Source: Desulfobulbus sp. (lineage in GTDB: Bacteria > Desulfobacterota > Desulfobulbia > Desulfobulbales > Desulfobulbaceae). From it: a DNA stretch of 64,000 nucleotides. A program made the translations under genes and the position numbers. Under the pieces are notes generated by a model. That model had not been told where the DNA came from. It saw nothing but the letters and a program-made list of their open reading frames with translations, and did no database searches. How positions within the stretch are numbered: position 1 is the first letter of the stretch; each line of letters starts with the position of its first letter. The stretch spans positions 24,240 to 88,239 of the forward strand of contig JAQUEZ010000002.1 in the NCBI GenBank assembly GCA_028684915.1, in the 5' to 3' direction. Positions 50,004-58,899 of the stretch are shown here, one piece after another.

Positions 50004-51493
50004 GGCACATTTCTCAATCGCAACTTGAGTCCTACCTTTGGGGCGCGGCGATCCTGCTACGCGGTCATATTGATGCCGGAGATTACAAGCAGTTCATCTT
50101 TCCCTTGCTGTTCTATAAACGTCTTTGCGATGTGTACGATGAAGAGTTGTCTACTGCCTTGGCTGAATCTGGCGGTGATCAGGAATATGCCGCACTTCCT
50201 GAGCAACATCGATTTCAGATCCCGGTGGAAGCGCACTGGAAGGTAACCCGCAACCAGGTTAAAAATGTTGGCAAAGCCATCCAAGATGGACTCCGGGAAA
50301 TTGAACGAGCCAACCCGGACACCCTCTACGCTGTGTTCGGCGATGCTCAGTGGACCAACAAGGACCGGCTGCCCGATCACATGCTGCGAGAGCTCATCGA
50401 ACATTTCAGCTCGCAAACGCTCTCACTGGCCAACTGCCCCGAGGATGAGCTGGGAATTGGCTACGAATTTTTGATAAAAAAATTCGCCGATGATTCCGGC
50501 CATACTGCAGCCGAGTTCTACACCAATCGCACCGTGGTTCACCTGATGACCGAGATGCTCGAACCTCTGCCGGGCGAGTCCATTTACGACCCGACCTGTG
50601 GTTCGGCGGGCATGCTGCTTTCTGCCGTTACCCACCTGAAGCGCCAAAACAAGGAATGGCGCAACCTCCGTCTGATCGGCCAGGAGCGTAACCTGCTCAC
50701 CTCAGCCATCGGCCGGATGAACTTGTTTCTGCACGGCATCGAGGATTTCCGTATTGTCCGAGGCGATACCCTCGCAAACCCCGCCTTTGTTGAAGGCGAT
50801 CAACTCATGCAGTTTGATGTGGTGTTGGCTAATCCCCCGTACTCCATCAAGCAGTGGGATCGTAGCGCCTGGGCTGCCGATCCCTGGGGCCGGAACATCT
50901 ACGGTACCCCGCCGCAGGGTCGTGCTGACTACGCCTTCTGGCAGCATATCGTCAAGAGCATGAAGCCCAAGACGGGTCGTTGCGCCATCCTATTCCCGCA
51001 CGGTGTGCTGTTTCGCAATGAAGAGTCCGCGATGCGGGAGAAGCTGGTCGCCCATGATGTGGTGGAATGCGTGCTGGGCCTGGGGCCCAACCTTTTTTAC
51101 AACTCACCTATGGAAGCCTGTGTTGTCATCTGCCGCATGAACAAACCCAAGGAGCGCAGGAACAAGGTGCTCTTTATCAACGCCGTCAACGAAGTCACCC
51201 GCGAACGGGCGCAGAGCTTCCTCACCGAAGAGCATATTCAGCGCATTGTCCGTTCATACCAGAATTTTGGCGATGACGATGGCTTTGCCAAGGTGGTCAC
51301 CAATGCTGAGATCCGCGAGAAAGGCGGTAATCTCAGTATTCCGCTTTATGTGCGGGGAGATAACGGTAATGGCAACGGTCAAGGGGCGCCCGATACAGTC
51401 AGCCTGAAACAGGCTGTTGCCGACTGGCAGGAAAGCTCTCTGAAGCTCAGAGAATCAATGGATCAGCTCTTCAGTGTATTTAAATTTGATTAA
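50000..51493 (+). CDS. hsdM: Type I restriction modification DNA methyltransferase HsdM, copy 2
   Basis: 497 aa. It has the same plan as copy 1: YLWGAAILLRGHIDAGDYKQFIFPLLFYKRLCDVYDEE, FYTNRTVVHLMTEML, YDPTCGSAGML and VVLANPPYSIKQWD (NPPY). Identity to copy 1 is clear along the whole length, but many positions differ, so this is an old duplication or separate acquisition. It ends in a Gly/Asn-rich linker and a helical tail. Which HsdM pairs with the single HsdS downstream is unknown. Confidence 0.95.
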   Translation: MRHISQSQLESYLWGAAILLRGHIDAGDYKQFIFPLLFYKRLCDVYDEELSTALAESGGDQEYAALPEQHRFQIPVEAHWKVTRNQVKNVGKAIQDGLREIERANPDTLYAVFGDAQWTNKDRLPDHMLRELIEHFSSQTLSLANCPEDELGIGYEFLIKKFADDSGHTAAEFYTNRTVVHLMTEMLEPLPGESIYDPTCGSAGMLLSAVTHLKRQNKEWRNLRLIGQERNLLTSAIGRMNLFLHGIEDFRIVRGDTLANPAFVEGDQLMQFDVVLANPPYSIKQWDRSAWAADPWGRNIYGTPPQGRADYAFWQHIVKSMKPKTGRCAILFPHGVLFRNEESAMREKLVAHDVVECVLGLGPNLFYNSPMEACVVICRMNKPKERRNKVLFINAVNEVTRERAQSFLTEEHIQRIVRSYQNFGDDDGFAKVVTNAEIREKGGNLSIPLYVRGDNGNGNGQGAPDTVSLKQAVADWQESSLKLRESMDQLFSVFKFD

Positions 51494-51505
51494 CCCATCG
51501 GGTTA
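51491..51505. promoter_or_regulatory. TAACCCATCGGGTTA palindrome before higB
   Basis: A perfect 6-bp-arm inverted repeat starting in the hsdM2 stop codon, 24 bases before the higB start. It is similar to the ACCCATTGGGT palindromes at 10286 and 10771. Likely operator of the HigA-type protein, giving an internal promoter in the hsd operon. Confidence 0.5.
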
Positions 51506-51528
51506 ATAATTATTGACGGAAAGCCCAA

Positions 51529-51876
51529 TTGATTATATCTTTTAAAAATAAGAAAATAGAAAGATCCTTCAACGAACAAGTGCAGCTTGAGAAGCAGCAT
51601 GGGGTCATTCGAGCCAAAAAAATCCGGATTCGTTTGACGGAACTCAGGGCCGCTCAATCCCTTAAGGATTTCTGGCCTCCTAAGAGCAAACCAAGCCGTT
51701 GCCATGAACTCACCGGGGGGCGCCGTGCCGGACAGCTTTCCGTTGATCTGGACCACCCCTATCGCCTGATATTTGTCCCTGATCATAATCCGATCCCTAA
51801 GTTAGGGGATGGCGGCCTGGACTGGTCGCAGATCACCGCTATTAAAATCATGGGAGTGGAGGATACACATGAGTAA
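51529..51876 (+). CDS. HigB-like toxin in the hsd operon
   Basis: 115 aa with a TTG start behind ACGGAAAG. RelE/HigB-type outline: IISFKNKKIERSFNEQ, LKDFWPPKSKPSRCHELTGGRRAGQLSVDLDHPYRLIFVPDH. Positives and aromatics match HigB; the C-terminus overlaps the next gene by 8 bases. Presumed ribosome-dependent RNase, inhibited by the adjacent HigA-type protein. Placed between modification and specificity genes, it could make loss of the system costly. Confidence 0.8.
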   Translation: MIISFKNKKIERSFNEQVQLEKQHGVIRAKKIRIRLTELRAAQSLKDFWPPKSKPSRCHELTGGRRAGQLSVDLDHPYRLIFVPDHNPIPKLGDGGLDWSQITAIKIMGVEDTHE

Positions 51877-52963
51877 TACGCCTAAAAACCAGTATCAGCC
51901 CGATTCCCTGGTCACGCCGGGCGAAGTTCTGGAAGACTACATCGACAGCCTGGGGATGACGCAGGTTGAGTTAGCTTCCAGAACGGGGCTGGCCAAAAAA
52001 ACCATCAACGAAATCATCAAGGGGAAAACCCCGATAACGCCCGAGACCTCTCTCAAACTGGAGCGCACTCTCGGCCGTCCGGCCCATTTCTGGAACAATC
52101 TTGAGCGCCAGTACCAGGAAGACCGTGTTCGCCTGGCTGAACAACAGCGCCTTGAAAACCATCTGGACTGGCTCGATAAAGTCCCGGTAAAAGCGATGAC
52201 GAAACTGGGGTGGCTTCCCAAAATCAAGAACAAGACAGAACTGCTGGAAGCGGTGCTCAGTTTTTTTGGTATTGCTTCGCCCGAGCAGTGGCATACCGTT
52301 TGGACCGAATACCAGGTGGCCTATCGCCAGACCCAACGATTTGAGACCTGCGCCGAGTCGGTTTCCGCCTGGCTGCGTCAAGGTGAAATCGAAGCCAAAA
52401 AAATCACTTGTGCCCCTTTTGACAAGAAACGGTTTCAGGAAATTTTATCTGATATCCGGGCGCTGACCACGGAAACCCCGCAGGTATTTCTGGACAAACT
52501 CATTGAGCTCTGCGCCTCAGCAGGAGTGGCGGTGGTTTTTATTCCTGAATTGCCCAAAACCGGGGTCCACGGAGCCACCAGGTGGTTGGGTGACAAAGCG
52601 GTGATTCAACTCAGCCTGCGCTACAAGAGCAACGACCATCTCTGGTTCACATTTTTTCATGAAGCCGGGCATATCGTCAAGCACGGCCGGAAAGATGTGT
52701 TCATAGAGGGTAAAGGGCTGGATGGTGAACAGGAAGAAGAAGCCAATGTTTTTGCCTGTGACCGGCTGGTTCCACCGGCGGCCTTACGGCAGTTTCTCGA
52801 ACAGGGACATCCCACCCTCGCCGATATCCAACTCTTTGCCCACAATATCGGAATTGCGCCAGGGATTGTGGTGGGGCGGCTGCAGCACGACGGCATCCTG
52901 CCATGCGATATCGGCAACAAGCTCAAGGTGTACTATCGTTGGGCTGACGAGGGGGAGGAGTAG
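51869..52963 (+). CDS. HigA-type antitoxin with ImmA/IrrE metallopeptidase domain
   Basis: 364 aa; the ATG at 51869 has GGAGTGGAGG upstream. The N-terminal HTH is of the HigA type (DSLVTPGEVLEDYIDSLGMTQVELASRTGLAKKTINEIIKG). The C-terminal domain is an ImmA/IrrE-type zinc peptidase with HEAGHIVKHG (HExxH) and the third ligand region EEEANVFACDRLVPP. Such fusions repress their operon and may be cleaved or cleave a partner upon stress. Here it is the antitoxin-side gene of the pair and precedes hsdS by 3 bases. Confidence 0.85.
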   Translation: MSNTPKNQYQPDSLVTPGEVLEDYIDSLGMTQVELASRTGLAKKTINEIIKGKTPITPETSLKLERTLGRPAHFWNNLERQYQEDRVRLAEQQRLENHLDWLDKVPVKAMTKLGWLPKIKNKTELLEAVLSFFGIASPEQWHTVWTEYQVAYRQTQRFETCAESVSAWLRQGEIEAKKITCAPFDKKRFQEILSDIRALTTETPQVFLDKLIELCASAGVAVVFIPELPKTGVHGATRWLGDKAVIQLSLRYKSNDHLWFTFFHEAGHIVKHGRKDVFIEGKGLDGEQEEEANVFACDRLVPPAALRQFLEQGHPTLADIQLFAHNIGIAPGIVVGRLQHDGILPCDIGNKLKVYYRWADEGEE

Positions 52964-52966
52964 ACC

Positions 52967-54169
52967 TTGGACGTGCAATCCTTGAAACAAGGATGGAAGA
53001 TGATCCAGTTCGGTGACATTGCGCAAAGTGTCGCCGATCGCGTAGACCCGGCTGAAGCGACAACGGACGTTTATGTCGGACTGGAACACCTTGATCCAAG
53101 AACAATTCACCTCCGCCATTGGGGGCATCCGTCCGATGTTACCGGGCAGAAGCTGGCCTTCAAAAAAGGCGATGTGATTTTCGGCCGTCGGCGGGCGTAT
53201 CAACGCAAGCTGGCTGTGGCCGAATTCGATGGCATCTGCTCGGCCCATGCCATGGTGGTGCGGGCGAAGCCTAAGATGATTTTGCCGGAGTTCCTGCCGT
53301 TCTTTCTGCAATCCGACATGTTCATGGAACGAGCGATTGAAATATCGGTGGGTTCACTCTCTCCGACAATCAATTGGAAGACACTGCGTATCGAGGAGTT
53401 TCCGTTACCGCCTCTTGAGGAACAGAAGCGAATTGCCGAAATCCTTTGGGCTGTGGATGTGGCAATTGAAAATTTTAAGCGTTTACGGGAGGCACTCTCA
53501 AAAACCTGGCATGTTCAGATGAGCCATTTTTGGAAGTCCGCTGGGGATAGCGAGCTGCTCAATAAAACAGTCGAAGAAGTCGCAGCTCCAATTCGGAATG
53601 CCATTGCCGATGGCCCATTTGGAAGCAATCTCAAAACTGTTCATTATAGAAGATCAGGTATTCCTGTAATCCAAAGTGGTTTTGTTACAAGTGGTAAATT
53701 TGAAGCTGAGAAATATGTCTACATTGAAGAGAGTCATTTCTTAACGCAAATCAGAAGTAAAGTTGTTCCCGGGGATATCGTGATGGCTAAAATTGGCGAG
53801 AACTGTGGCACATGTGCAGTTCTTCCAATGGATCATCCTGAAAGTATCATCGCAAGCAATACCCTTAAAATAACAGTCAATGAGGACTTGTGCCGAACTA
53901 ATTATTTGCTATCACTATTTCACTATCTTTATCGAAAAAATGGTATGCGCCTTTTGAAGAACGAAACTGCTCAGCCTGCTATTAGTTTGTCAGCGTTAAA
54001 GAGAATGAAAATTCCGGTTGTCGACATCGCTGATCAGGATTTCTTGTTATTCAAACTGACCTCCATAGAAAGGAATATTGAACAGGCTGAGGGGCACATT
54101 TCAAAACTGACACAGCTGCTGAAAGCGGTAATCAATGGAACTACCATGAATGGAGCTGCCCATGTTTAA
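52967..54169 (+). CDS. hsdS: Type I restriction specificity subunit HsdS
   Basis: 400 aa with a TTG start behind GGGAGGAG. Two target-recognition domains are joined by a conserved helix. The first is about 1-150, ending SVGSLSPTINWKTLRIEEFPLPPLEEQKRIAEIL. The second is about 200-360, ending TAQPAISLSALKRMKIPVV, then a second coiled helix. Each domain reads half of a split DNA site. The stretch after residue 190 is more AT-rich than the first half, consistent with domain exchange. Confidence 0.92.
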   Translation: MDVQSLKQGWKMIQFGDIAQSVADRVDPAEATTDVYVGLEHLDPRTIHLRHWGHPSDVTGQKLAFKKGDVIFGRRRAYQRKLAVAEFDGICSAHAMVVRAKPKMILPEFLPFFLQSDMFMERAIEISVGSLSPTINWKTLRIEEFPLPPLEEQKRIAEILWAVDVAIENFKRLREALSKTWHVQMSHFWKSAGDSELLNKTVEEVAAPIRNAIADGPFGSNLKTVHYRRSGIPVIQSGFVTSGKFEAEKYVYIEESHFLTQIRSKVVPGDIVMAKIGENCGTCAVLPMDHPESIIASNTLKITVNEDLCRTNYLLSLFHYLYRKNGMRLLKNETAQPAISLSALKRMKIPVVDIADQDFLLFKLTSIERNIEQAEGHISKLTQLLKAVINGTTMNGAAHV

Positions 54170-57116
54170 CGAAGAAACCACCGTTGAGCACATGATTCTC
54201 GACACGCTCTGCGGCAGGGTCTCGGGAACCATGGTTGCGGGGGAGCGTCCCAGCTACGGTGGCGAAATCCAAGGTTGGCGTTATGTGCCCGCGGAGCAAC
54301 TGCCGCGTCAACACTCCGACGTGCTGGTCGAAGCCATGGTGCGTGATGCTCTCATCCGCCTGAACCCGGAAATTAAGGCCCAGCCCGACCGCGCCGACGA
54401 GGTGATCTACCGCCTGCGAACCATCCCTTTTTCGGTACAGAGCGAAGGCCTGGTGCGGGCCAACGAGCTGTTCGCCGAATGGCTGCGGGGCGAGAAGTCA
54501 ATGCCCTTCGGTGAACATGGCGAGCATACCCAGGTGCGGCTGATCGATTTCGAGGACTTGGGCAACAACGATTATGTGGCAACCAGCCAATGGGTCTATC
54601 CGGTCAAGGAAGGTGGCCGCCGCTTTGATATTCTGCTGTTGGTCAACGGTATCCCCTTGGTAGTTGGTGAAGCTAAGACCCCGGTACGTCCGGCGGTCAC
54701 CTGGGTGGATGGCGCCAGCGACATTCGCAGCGGTTATGAGCAGAGTGTGCCGCAGATGTTTGTGTCCAATGTCTTCTCATTTGCCACCGAAGGCAAATGC
54801 TACCGCTACGGTTCGGTGCGCATGCCCATCGACATCTGGGGCCCCTGGCACGATCTCGAGGATAAATCTGAAGGGACGTTGGCTGATGTGCAGCGTTCGG
54901 TCCGCTCCATGCTGCGGCCCCAGGTCGTGCTGGACATCCTGCAGAATTTCACGCTGTTTGCAACAGACAAAAAGCATCGGCGTATCAAGATAATCTGTCG
55001 TTATCAGCAGTATGAAGCCACCAATCTGATTGTGGACCGCGTGGTCCACGGGTCTCCCAAAAAAGGCCTAATCTGGCATTTTCAAGGATCGGGCAAGTCG
55101 CTTTTGATGGTGTTCGCCGCTCAAAAGCTTCGGATGCACCGCCATCTTGGCAATCCTACAGTGATGATCGTGGTGGATCGCATCGACCTGGATACGCAAA
55201 TCACTGCTACCTTCAACGCCGCCGACATCCCGAACATGATCGGCGCCACGACACGGCAGGAGTTGCAGGCGCTGCTTGCCGTGGACACCCGCAAGATTAT
55301 CATCACCACCATTCACAAATTCGGCGAGGCGGATGATCGCCTCAATGAACGCTCGAACATCATCGTCATGGTGGACGAAGCCCATCGGACCCAGGAAGGC
55401 GATCTGGGGCGCAAGATGCGTGACGCGCTGCCCAACGCTTTCCTTTTCGGACTGACCGGTACGCCGATCAACAAACGGGACCGCAATACTTTCTGGGCCT
55501 TCGGCGCCGATGAGGATGAACAGGGCTATATGAGCCGTTACTCCTTCCAAGATTCGATCCGGGACAAGGCCACGCTGCCACTGCACTTTGAGGCCGTGGA
55601 CGTGAAGCTCCATATTGACAAGGGTGCCATCGACGAAGCCTATGCGCAGATGACCGATCAGCTGAGCGAACAGGATCGTGACGACCTGGCCAAGCGCGCC
55701 GCCAAGATGGCGGTGCTGATCAAGGCCCCGGCCCGGGTGAACGCGATTTGCCAGCACATAGTGAAGCATTATCAGGAAAAAATGGAACCGAACGGTTTCA
55801 AGGCGCAAGTGGTCACCTTTGACCGGGAATGCTGCGTGCTTTACAAGCGGACCATGGATGAGCTGGTCGGGCCGGATGCCAGCGCCATTGTCATGCACAC
55901 CCAGGGTGGGAAGGCGGACAAATACGCCGAGTGGAAGCTCTCCAAAGACGAAGAGGAGCGACTGCTCGACCGCTTTCGGGACCCGGTCGATCCGCTCAAT
56001 TTTCTGATTGTCACCTCCAAGTTGCTGACCGGCTTCGACGCGCCCATCCTGCAGGTTATGTATTTGGATAAGCCGATGAAGGACCATAACCTGCTGCAGG
56101 CCATCTGCCGCACCAACCGCGTCTATCCCGGCAAAACCCACGGACTGATCGTCGATTATCTGGGCATCTTTGATGACGTGGCTACGGCGCTTGATTTCGA
56201 TGAAACAGCGGTGCAAAAGGTTATTACCAATCTGGATGAACTGAAGAAGGTGCTGCCAGGGCAGATGGTGAGATGCCTGGCGTTCTTCCCGAGGGTTGAT
56301 CGAACCGTCGGTGGTTACGAAGGCCTGATCGCCGCGCAGGATTGCCTGCCGAATAACGAGACGCGGGATAAATTCGCTGCAGAATATTCGGTGTTTTCCC
56401 GCCTGTGGGAAGCGCTGTCCCCCGACCCTTGTCTGGGCCCCTACGAGACCGATTACAAGTGGCTGACCCATGTCTATGAATCAGTGAAGCCGCCAAGTGG
56501 CAACGGCAAATTGCTCTGGCATGCTCTCGGGGCGAAGACCATCGAATTGGTTCACGCCAATGTGCATTTGGAGACCGTCCGCGATGACCTGGATACCCTG
56601 GTGATGGATGCCGAGGTGCTCGAAGGTCTGCTCGATGCCAAGGACCCGGACAAAAAATACAAAGAGATCGAGATTAAACTCATCGCCCGGTTGCGCAAGC
56701 ACAAGGGCAACCCGACGTTTGTCGCCCTGGGTGAGCGGCTGGAAAAACTGAAAGAAAGGCATGAAAAAGGCTTATTGCATAGCCTCGACTTTCTAAAAGA
56801 ATTGTTGACCTTAGCCAAGGAAGTCGTGCAAGCTGAGAAGCAGGTCGACCCTGTTGACGAGCAGGCCCAGGCCAAGGCAGCCTTGACCGAGTTGTTCGCG
56901 GAAGTGAAGAACGGTACTATGCCGGTGGTGGTCGAGCGGATCGTGACCGATATTGATGAGATTGTCCGACTGGTGCGTTTCCCTGGGTGGCAAGGCACTA
57001 AGGCCGGAGAGCGTGAGGTGCAAAAAGCATTACGAAAGGTGATTTATGTGAAGTACCAGGTCAAGGATCAGGATCTGTTTGACAAGGCGTATGGGTACAT
57101 TCGGCAGTATTATTGA
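54150..57116 (+). CDS. hsdR: Type I restriction endonuclease subunit HsdR
   Basis: 988 aa. A PD-(D/E)xK nuclease lies at about 150-180 (RRFDILLLVNGIPLVVGEAKTP). The motor follows: Walker A HFQGSGKS near 310, IIVMVDEAHRTQEGD, FGLTGTP and VTSKLLTGFDAP, ending in QAICRTNRVYPGK (motif VI). A helical C-terminus contacts the HsdM/HsdS core. It overlaps the end of hsdS by 20 bases; a start 12 bases later (ATGTTTAACG) is also possible. All motifs look intact, so the system is probably active. Confidence 0.95.
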   Translation: MELPMFNEETTVEHMILDTLCGRVSGTMVAGERPSYGGEIQGWRYVPAEQLPRQHSDVLVEAMVRDALIRLNPEIKAQPDRADEVIYRLRTIPFSVQSEGLVRANELFAEWLRGEKSMPFGEHGEHTQVRLIDFEDLGNNDYVATSQWVYPVKEGGRRFDILLLVNGIPLVVGEAKTPVRPAVTWVDGASDIRSGYEQSVPQMFVSNVFSFATEGKCYRYGSVRMPIDIWGPWHDLEDKSEGTLADVQRSVRSMLRPQVVLDILQNFTLFATDKKHRRIKIICRYQQYEATNLIVDRVVHGSPKKGLIWHFQGSGKSLLMVFAAQKLRMHRHLGNPTVMIVVDRIDLDTQITATFNAADIPNMIGATTRQELQALLAVDTRKIIITTIHKFGEADDRLNERSNIIVMVDEAHRTQEGDLGRKMRDALPNAFLFGLTGTPINKRDRNTFWAFGADEDEQGYMSRYSFQDSIRDKATLPLHFEAVDVKLHIDKGAIDEAYAQMTDQLSEQDRDDLAKRAAKMAVLIKAPARVNAICQHIVKHYQEKMEPNGFKAQVVTFDRECCVLYKRTMDELVGPDASAIVMHTQGGKADKYAEWKLSKDEEERLLDRFRDPVDPLNFLIVTSKLLTGFDAPILQVMYLDKPMKDHNLLQAICRTNRVYPGKTHGLIVDYLGIFDDVATALDFDETAVQKVITNLDELKKVLPGQMVRCLAFFPRVDRTVGGYEGLIAAQDCLPNNETRDKFAAEYSVFSRLWEALSPDPCLGPYETDYKWLTHVYESVKPPSGNGKLLWHALGAKTIELVHANVHLETVRDDLDTLVMDAEVLEGLLDAKDPDKKYKEIEIKLIARLRKHKGNPTFVALGERLEKLKERHEKGLLHSLDFLKELLTLAKEVVQAEKQVDPVDEQAQAKAALTELFAEVKNGTMPVVVERIVTDIDEIVRLVRFPGWQGTKAGEREVQKALRKVIYVKYQVKDQDLFDKAYGYIRQYY

Positions 57117-57122
57117 TGTGTT

Positions 57123-57197
57123 GGAGGTCGCTTCAGGAAACGGATCGTAGAGTACGTTAAAGGGACAGCTTCCGAAAAGTTTTTTTGTACGCTAAGC
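57123..57197 (+). repeat. Two degenerate Tn3-type terminal repeats in tandem
   Basis: GGAGGTCGCTTCAGGAAACGG at 57123 and TTCCGAAAAG...TGTACGCTAAGC ending at 57197 both resemble Tn3/Tn501-type ends, in the same orientation. They lie between hsdR and the recombinase gene and mark old transposon activity. No gene is seen in 57117-57259. Confidence 0.5.
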
Positions 57198-57259
57198 AAG
57201 ACTAGCGCCCAGAGGATCAATAGTATAAGGCCCAGCGGCCCTTGCCCGTGTGGCCAACT

Positions 57260-58225
57260 TCAAATAAGAATCCGCTCTACCTCATCCAGTGAGATCTGAT
57301 CGTTGCGTCGATCATAAAGACCAGTGGTGCGGGCTGATTCATGATTTGCCATCTGTTGTGCCACTTCGAGCTTACCGCCATTGCGTAAATATTCGGTGAT
57401 CCCAGTCGCGCGAAAGCTGTGACAGCATATTTGGGTGCGAACTCCTGCATTATTGGCGCGGCGGCAGACCATGCGGTACACATCCGTCTGGTGCATGGGC
57501 TTATCGGAAAGCTGATTACTGCGCCCGCGTGCCGTGCGAAAAAGATATCCCTTCGCATCCCTGCTCATCCCTGCACCCTCGATATAGGCCTCCAAGTATT
57601 CTTCAAGATTATGGTGGCATGGCATCTCGTGACGCTTCCCCCCTTTCTCGTGTAACCGCACCCAGGTGCGGCGGCCCTGGACGTACACATCCTCACCGCG
57701 CATTTTGACGACCGCACCGACACGCGCGAAGGTATAGACCATGAGGCCGATCAAGGCGCGATCCCGTAGACCGATCGGGGAATCTATCTCTATCGTATCG
57801 ATCAGCTCACGTGCCTCTTCCGCCGAGAGCACGGACGTCTTGCCTTTTTTGACCACATGTTTGGGTCCCCGGACTGCGTGGGCCGGGTTTGTCGGAATTA
57901 CCTGATTGACGACCAGCCAGTTAAAGAGCATGCGGAGCGCGGCGAGCTGCAGTTTGACCGAGGGGGCCGCAATTTTTTCCTGCAGACTCTCAATATAGGC
58001 TGCGACATGTACAGTCCGCACCTGACCCAACTCACGAATTCCCTGTTCGGTGCACCACGCCGCAAATCTGCCTGTCGCCCTCGCATAGGCCTTACGGGTA
58101 TTAGGGTTTCTCAGGTGCGCGGTGAAGAACTCAATCACCCGTTCGGCCGTCTTCGCATCCGGAGCAAAGAGCGCCGGCAGCACCCTTTCATCCCCCTCCC
58201 CTCTCATCACTAATACCTGTGACAT
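57260..58225 (-). CDS. Tyrosine recombinase (XerC/D-like)
   Basis: 321 aa. The N-terminal SAM-like domain has FFTAHLRNPNTRKAYARATGRFAAWC. The catalytic domain has FARVGAVVKMR (Arg I), KGGKRHEMPCH (Lys), CHSFRATGITEYL (HxxR) and ANHESARTTGLYDRR (His and Tyr nucleophile); all five residues are present. A perfect 15-6-15 palindrome lies 22 bases upstream of the start, a probable core site. Possible jobs are plasmid dimer resolution or integration of the adjacent defence island. Confidence 0.9.
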   Translation of the reverse strand: MSQVLVMRGEGDERVLPALFAPDAKTAERVIEFFTAHLRNPNTRKAYARATGRFAAWCTEQGIRELGQVRTVHVAAYIESLQEKIAAPSVKLQLAALRMLFNWLVVNQVIPTNPAHAVRGPKHVVKKGKTSVLSAEEARELIDTIEIDSPIGLRDRALIGLMVYTFARVGAVVKMRGEDVYVQGRRTWVRLHEKGGKRHEMPCHHNLEEYLEAYIEGAGMSRDAKGYLFRTARGRSNQLSDKPMHQTDVYRMVCRRANNAGVRTQICCHSFRATGITEYLRNGGKLEVAQQMANHESARTTGLYDRRNDQISLDEVERILI

Positions 58226-58239
58226 GCACCCTCCCTGGG

Positions 58240-58461
58240 CTACGCTGTTTTATGTATGATAACGTCCTTTATCATACATAAAACTGCTGGCTCATCTGTC
58301 TCTTTTAGCTCTCGCCCCTCAAGCGAATTCGGGGTAAAATCATGCACGCAGAATAGAAGCGTGTTGTGCTCCTTTATCGCCATCGGTAGGCAGGTCAACG
58401 GCCACCCTGGGTGATCAGTCAGTAGATTTAATACATCACGCATGAAAACTTGTGAATTCAT
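58240..58461 (-). CDS. Hypothetical protein (73 aa)
   Basis: Leftward frame ahead of the recombinase; not recognised. HPGWPLTCLPMAIKEHNTLLFCVHDF shows a coding-like character. The last ten codons run through the 15-6-15 palindrome, so the native C-terminus may have been replaced by the site. Two genes diverge from here: this one and the HU/IHF gene. Confidence 0.45.
   Translation of the reverse strand: MNSQVFMRDVLNLLTDHPGWPLTCLPMAIKEHNTLLFCVHDFTPNSLEGRELKETDEPAVLCMIKDVIIHKTA
58248..58283. promoter_or_regulatory. Candidate recombination core site (15-6-15 palindrome)
   Basis: TTTTATGTATGATAA (58248-58262) and TTATCATACATAAAA (58269-58283) are perfect complements around a 6-base centre CGTCCT. 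Two inverted arms around a 6-8 base asymmetric centre is the plan of Xer/Cre/Flp-type core sites, and it lies beside a tyrosine recombinase gene. Confidence 0.6.
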
Positions 58462-58504
58462 TGATGATAGAATTTAATTCCCGTTATAGCAAAGGATCCA
58501 AAGC

Positions 58505-58795
58505 ATGGAAAAAAAGAATGTAACCCGTAAGGAATTGGCCAGCTCCGTTTACGAAAAACTCGATGTTTCACAGCGGAATGGCGCTGAAATCGTTGATGCA
58601 GTATTTGCAGCCATGAAAAACACCTTGGTTAGCGGGGAGTCGATAAAACTGGTCCTGTTCGGCACCTTGAATGTTCAGGACAAATCACCACGACGTGGCC
58701 GTAATCCTCGCACCGGGGAGTCCATGACCATCACCAAGCGGCAGATGGTGTCATTCCGCCCGAGCAAACAACTGCGCGAACGTCTGAATAAATAG
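58505..58795 (+). CDS. IHF/HU-family DNA-bending protein (IHF alpha-like)
   Basis: 96 aa. KKNVTRKELASSVYEKLDVSQRNGAEIVDAVF and GESIKLVLFGTLNVQDKSPRRGRNPRTGE follow the family, with arm tip RNPRTGE. The GFGxF signature is LFGTL here. KQMVSFRPSKQLRERLN closes. AAAGGAT lies ahead of the ATG. It resembles IHF alpha while the gene at 31274 resembles IHF beta, so they might pair. A deleted copy lies 600 bases downstream. Confidence 0.88.
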   Translation: MEKKNVTRKELASSVYEKLDVSQRNGAEIVDAVFAAMKNTLVSGESIKLVLFGTLNVQDKSPRRGRNPRTGESMTITKRQMVSFRPSKQLRERLNK

Positions 58796-58899
58796 AGCTT
58801 TTTTACGGGAGGAATGTCGAATCTGAATATAGAGTTCGAATCAGGTTGGCAATCTTTCGTTGGTTATTCCGAAAGGATCAAAAATCAGGAGAATAATCC

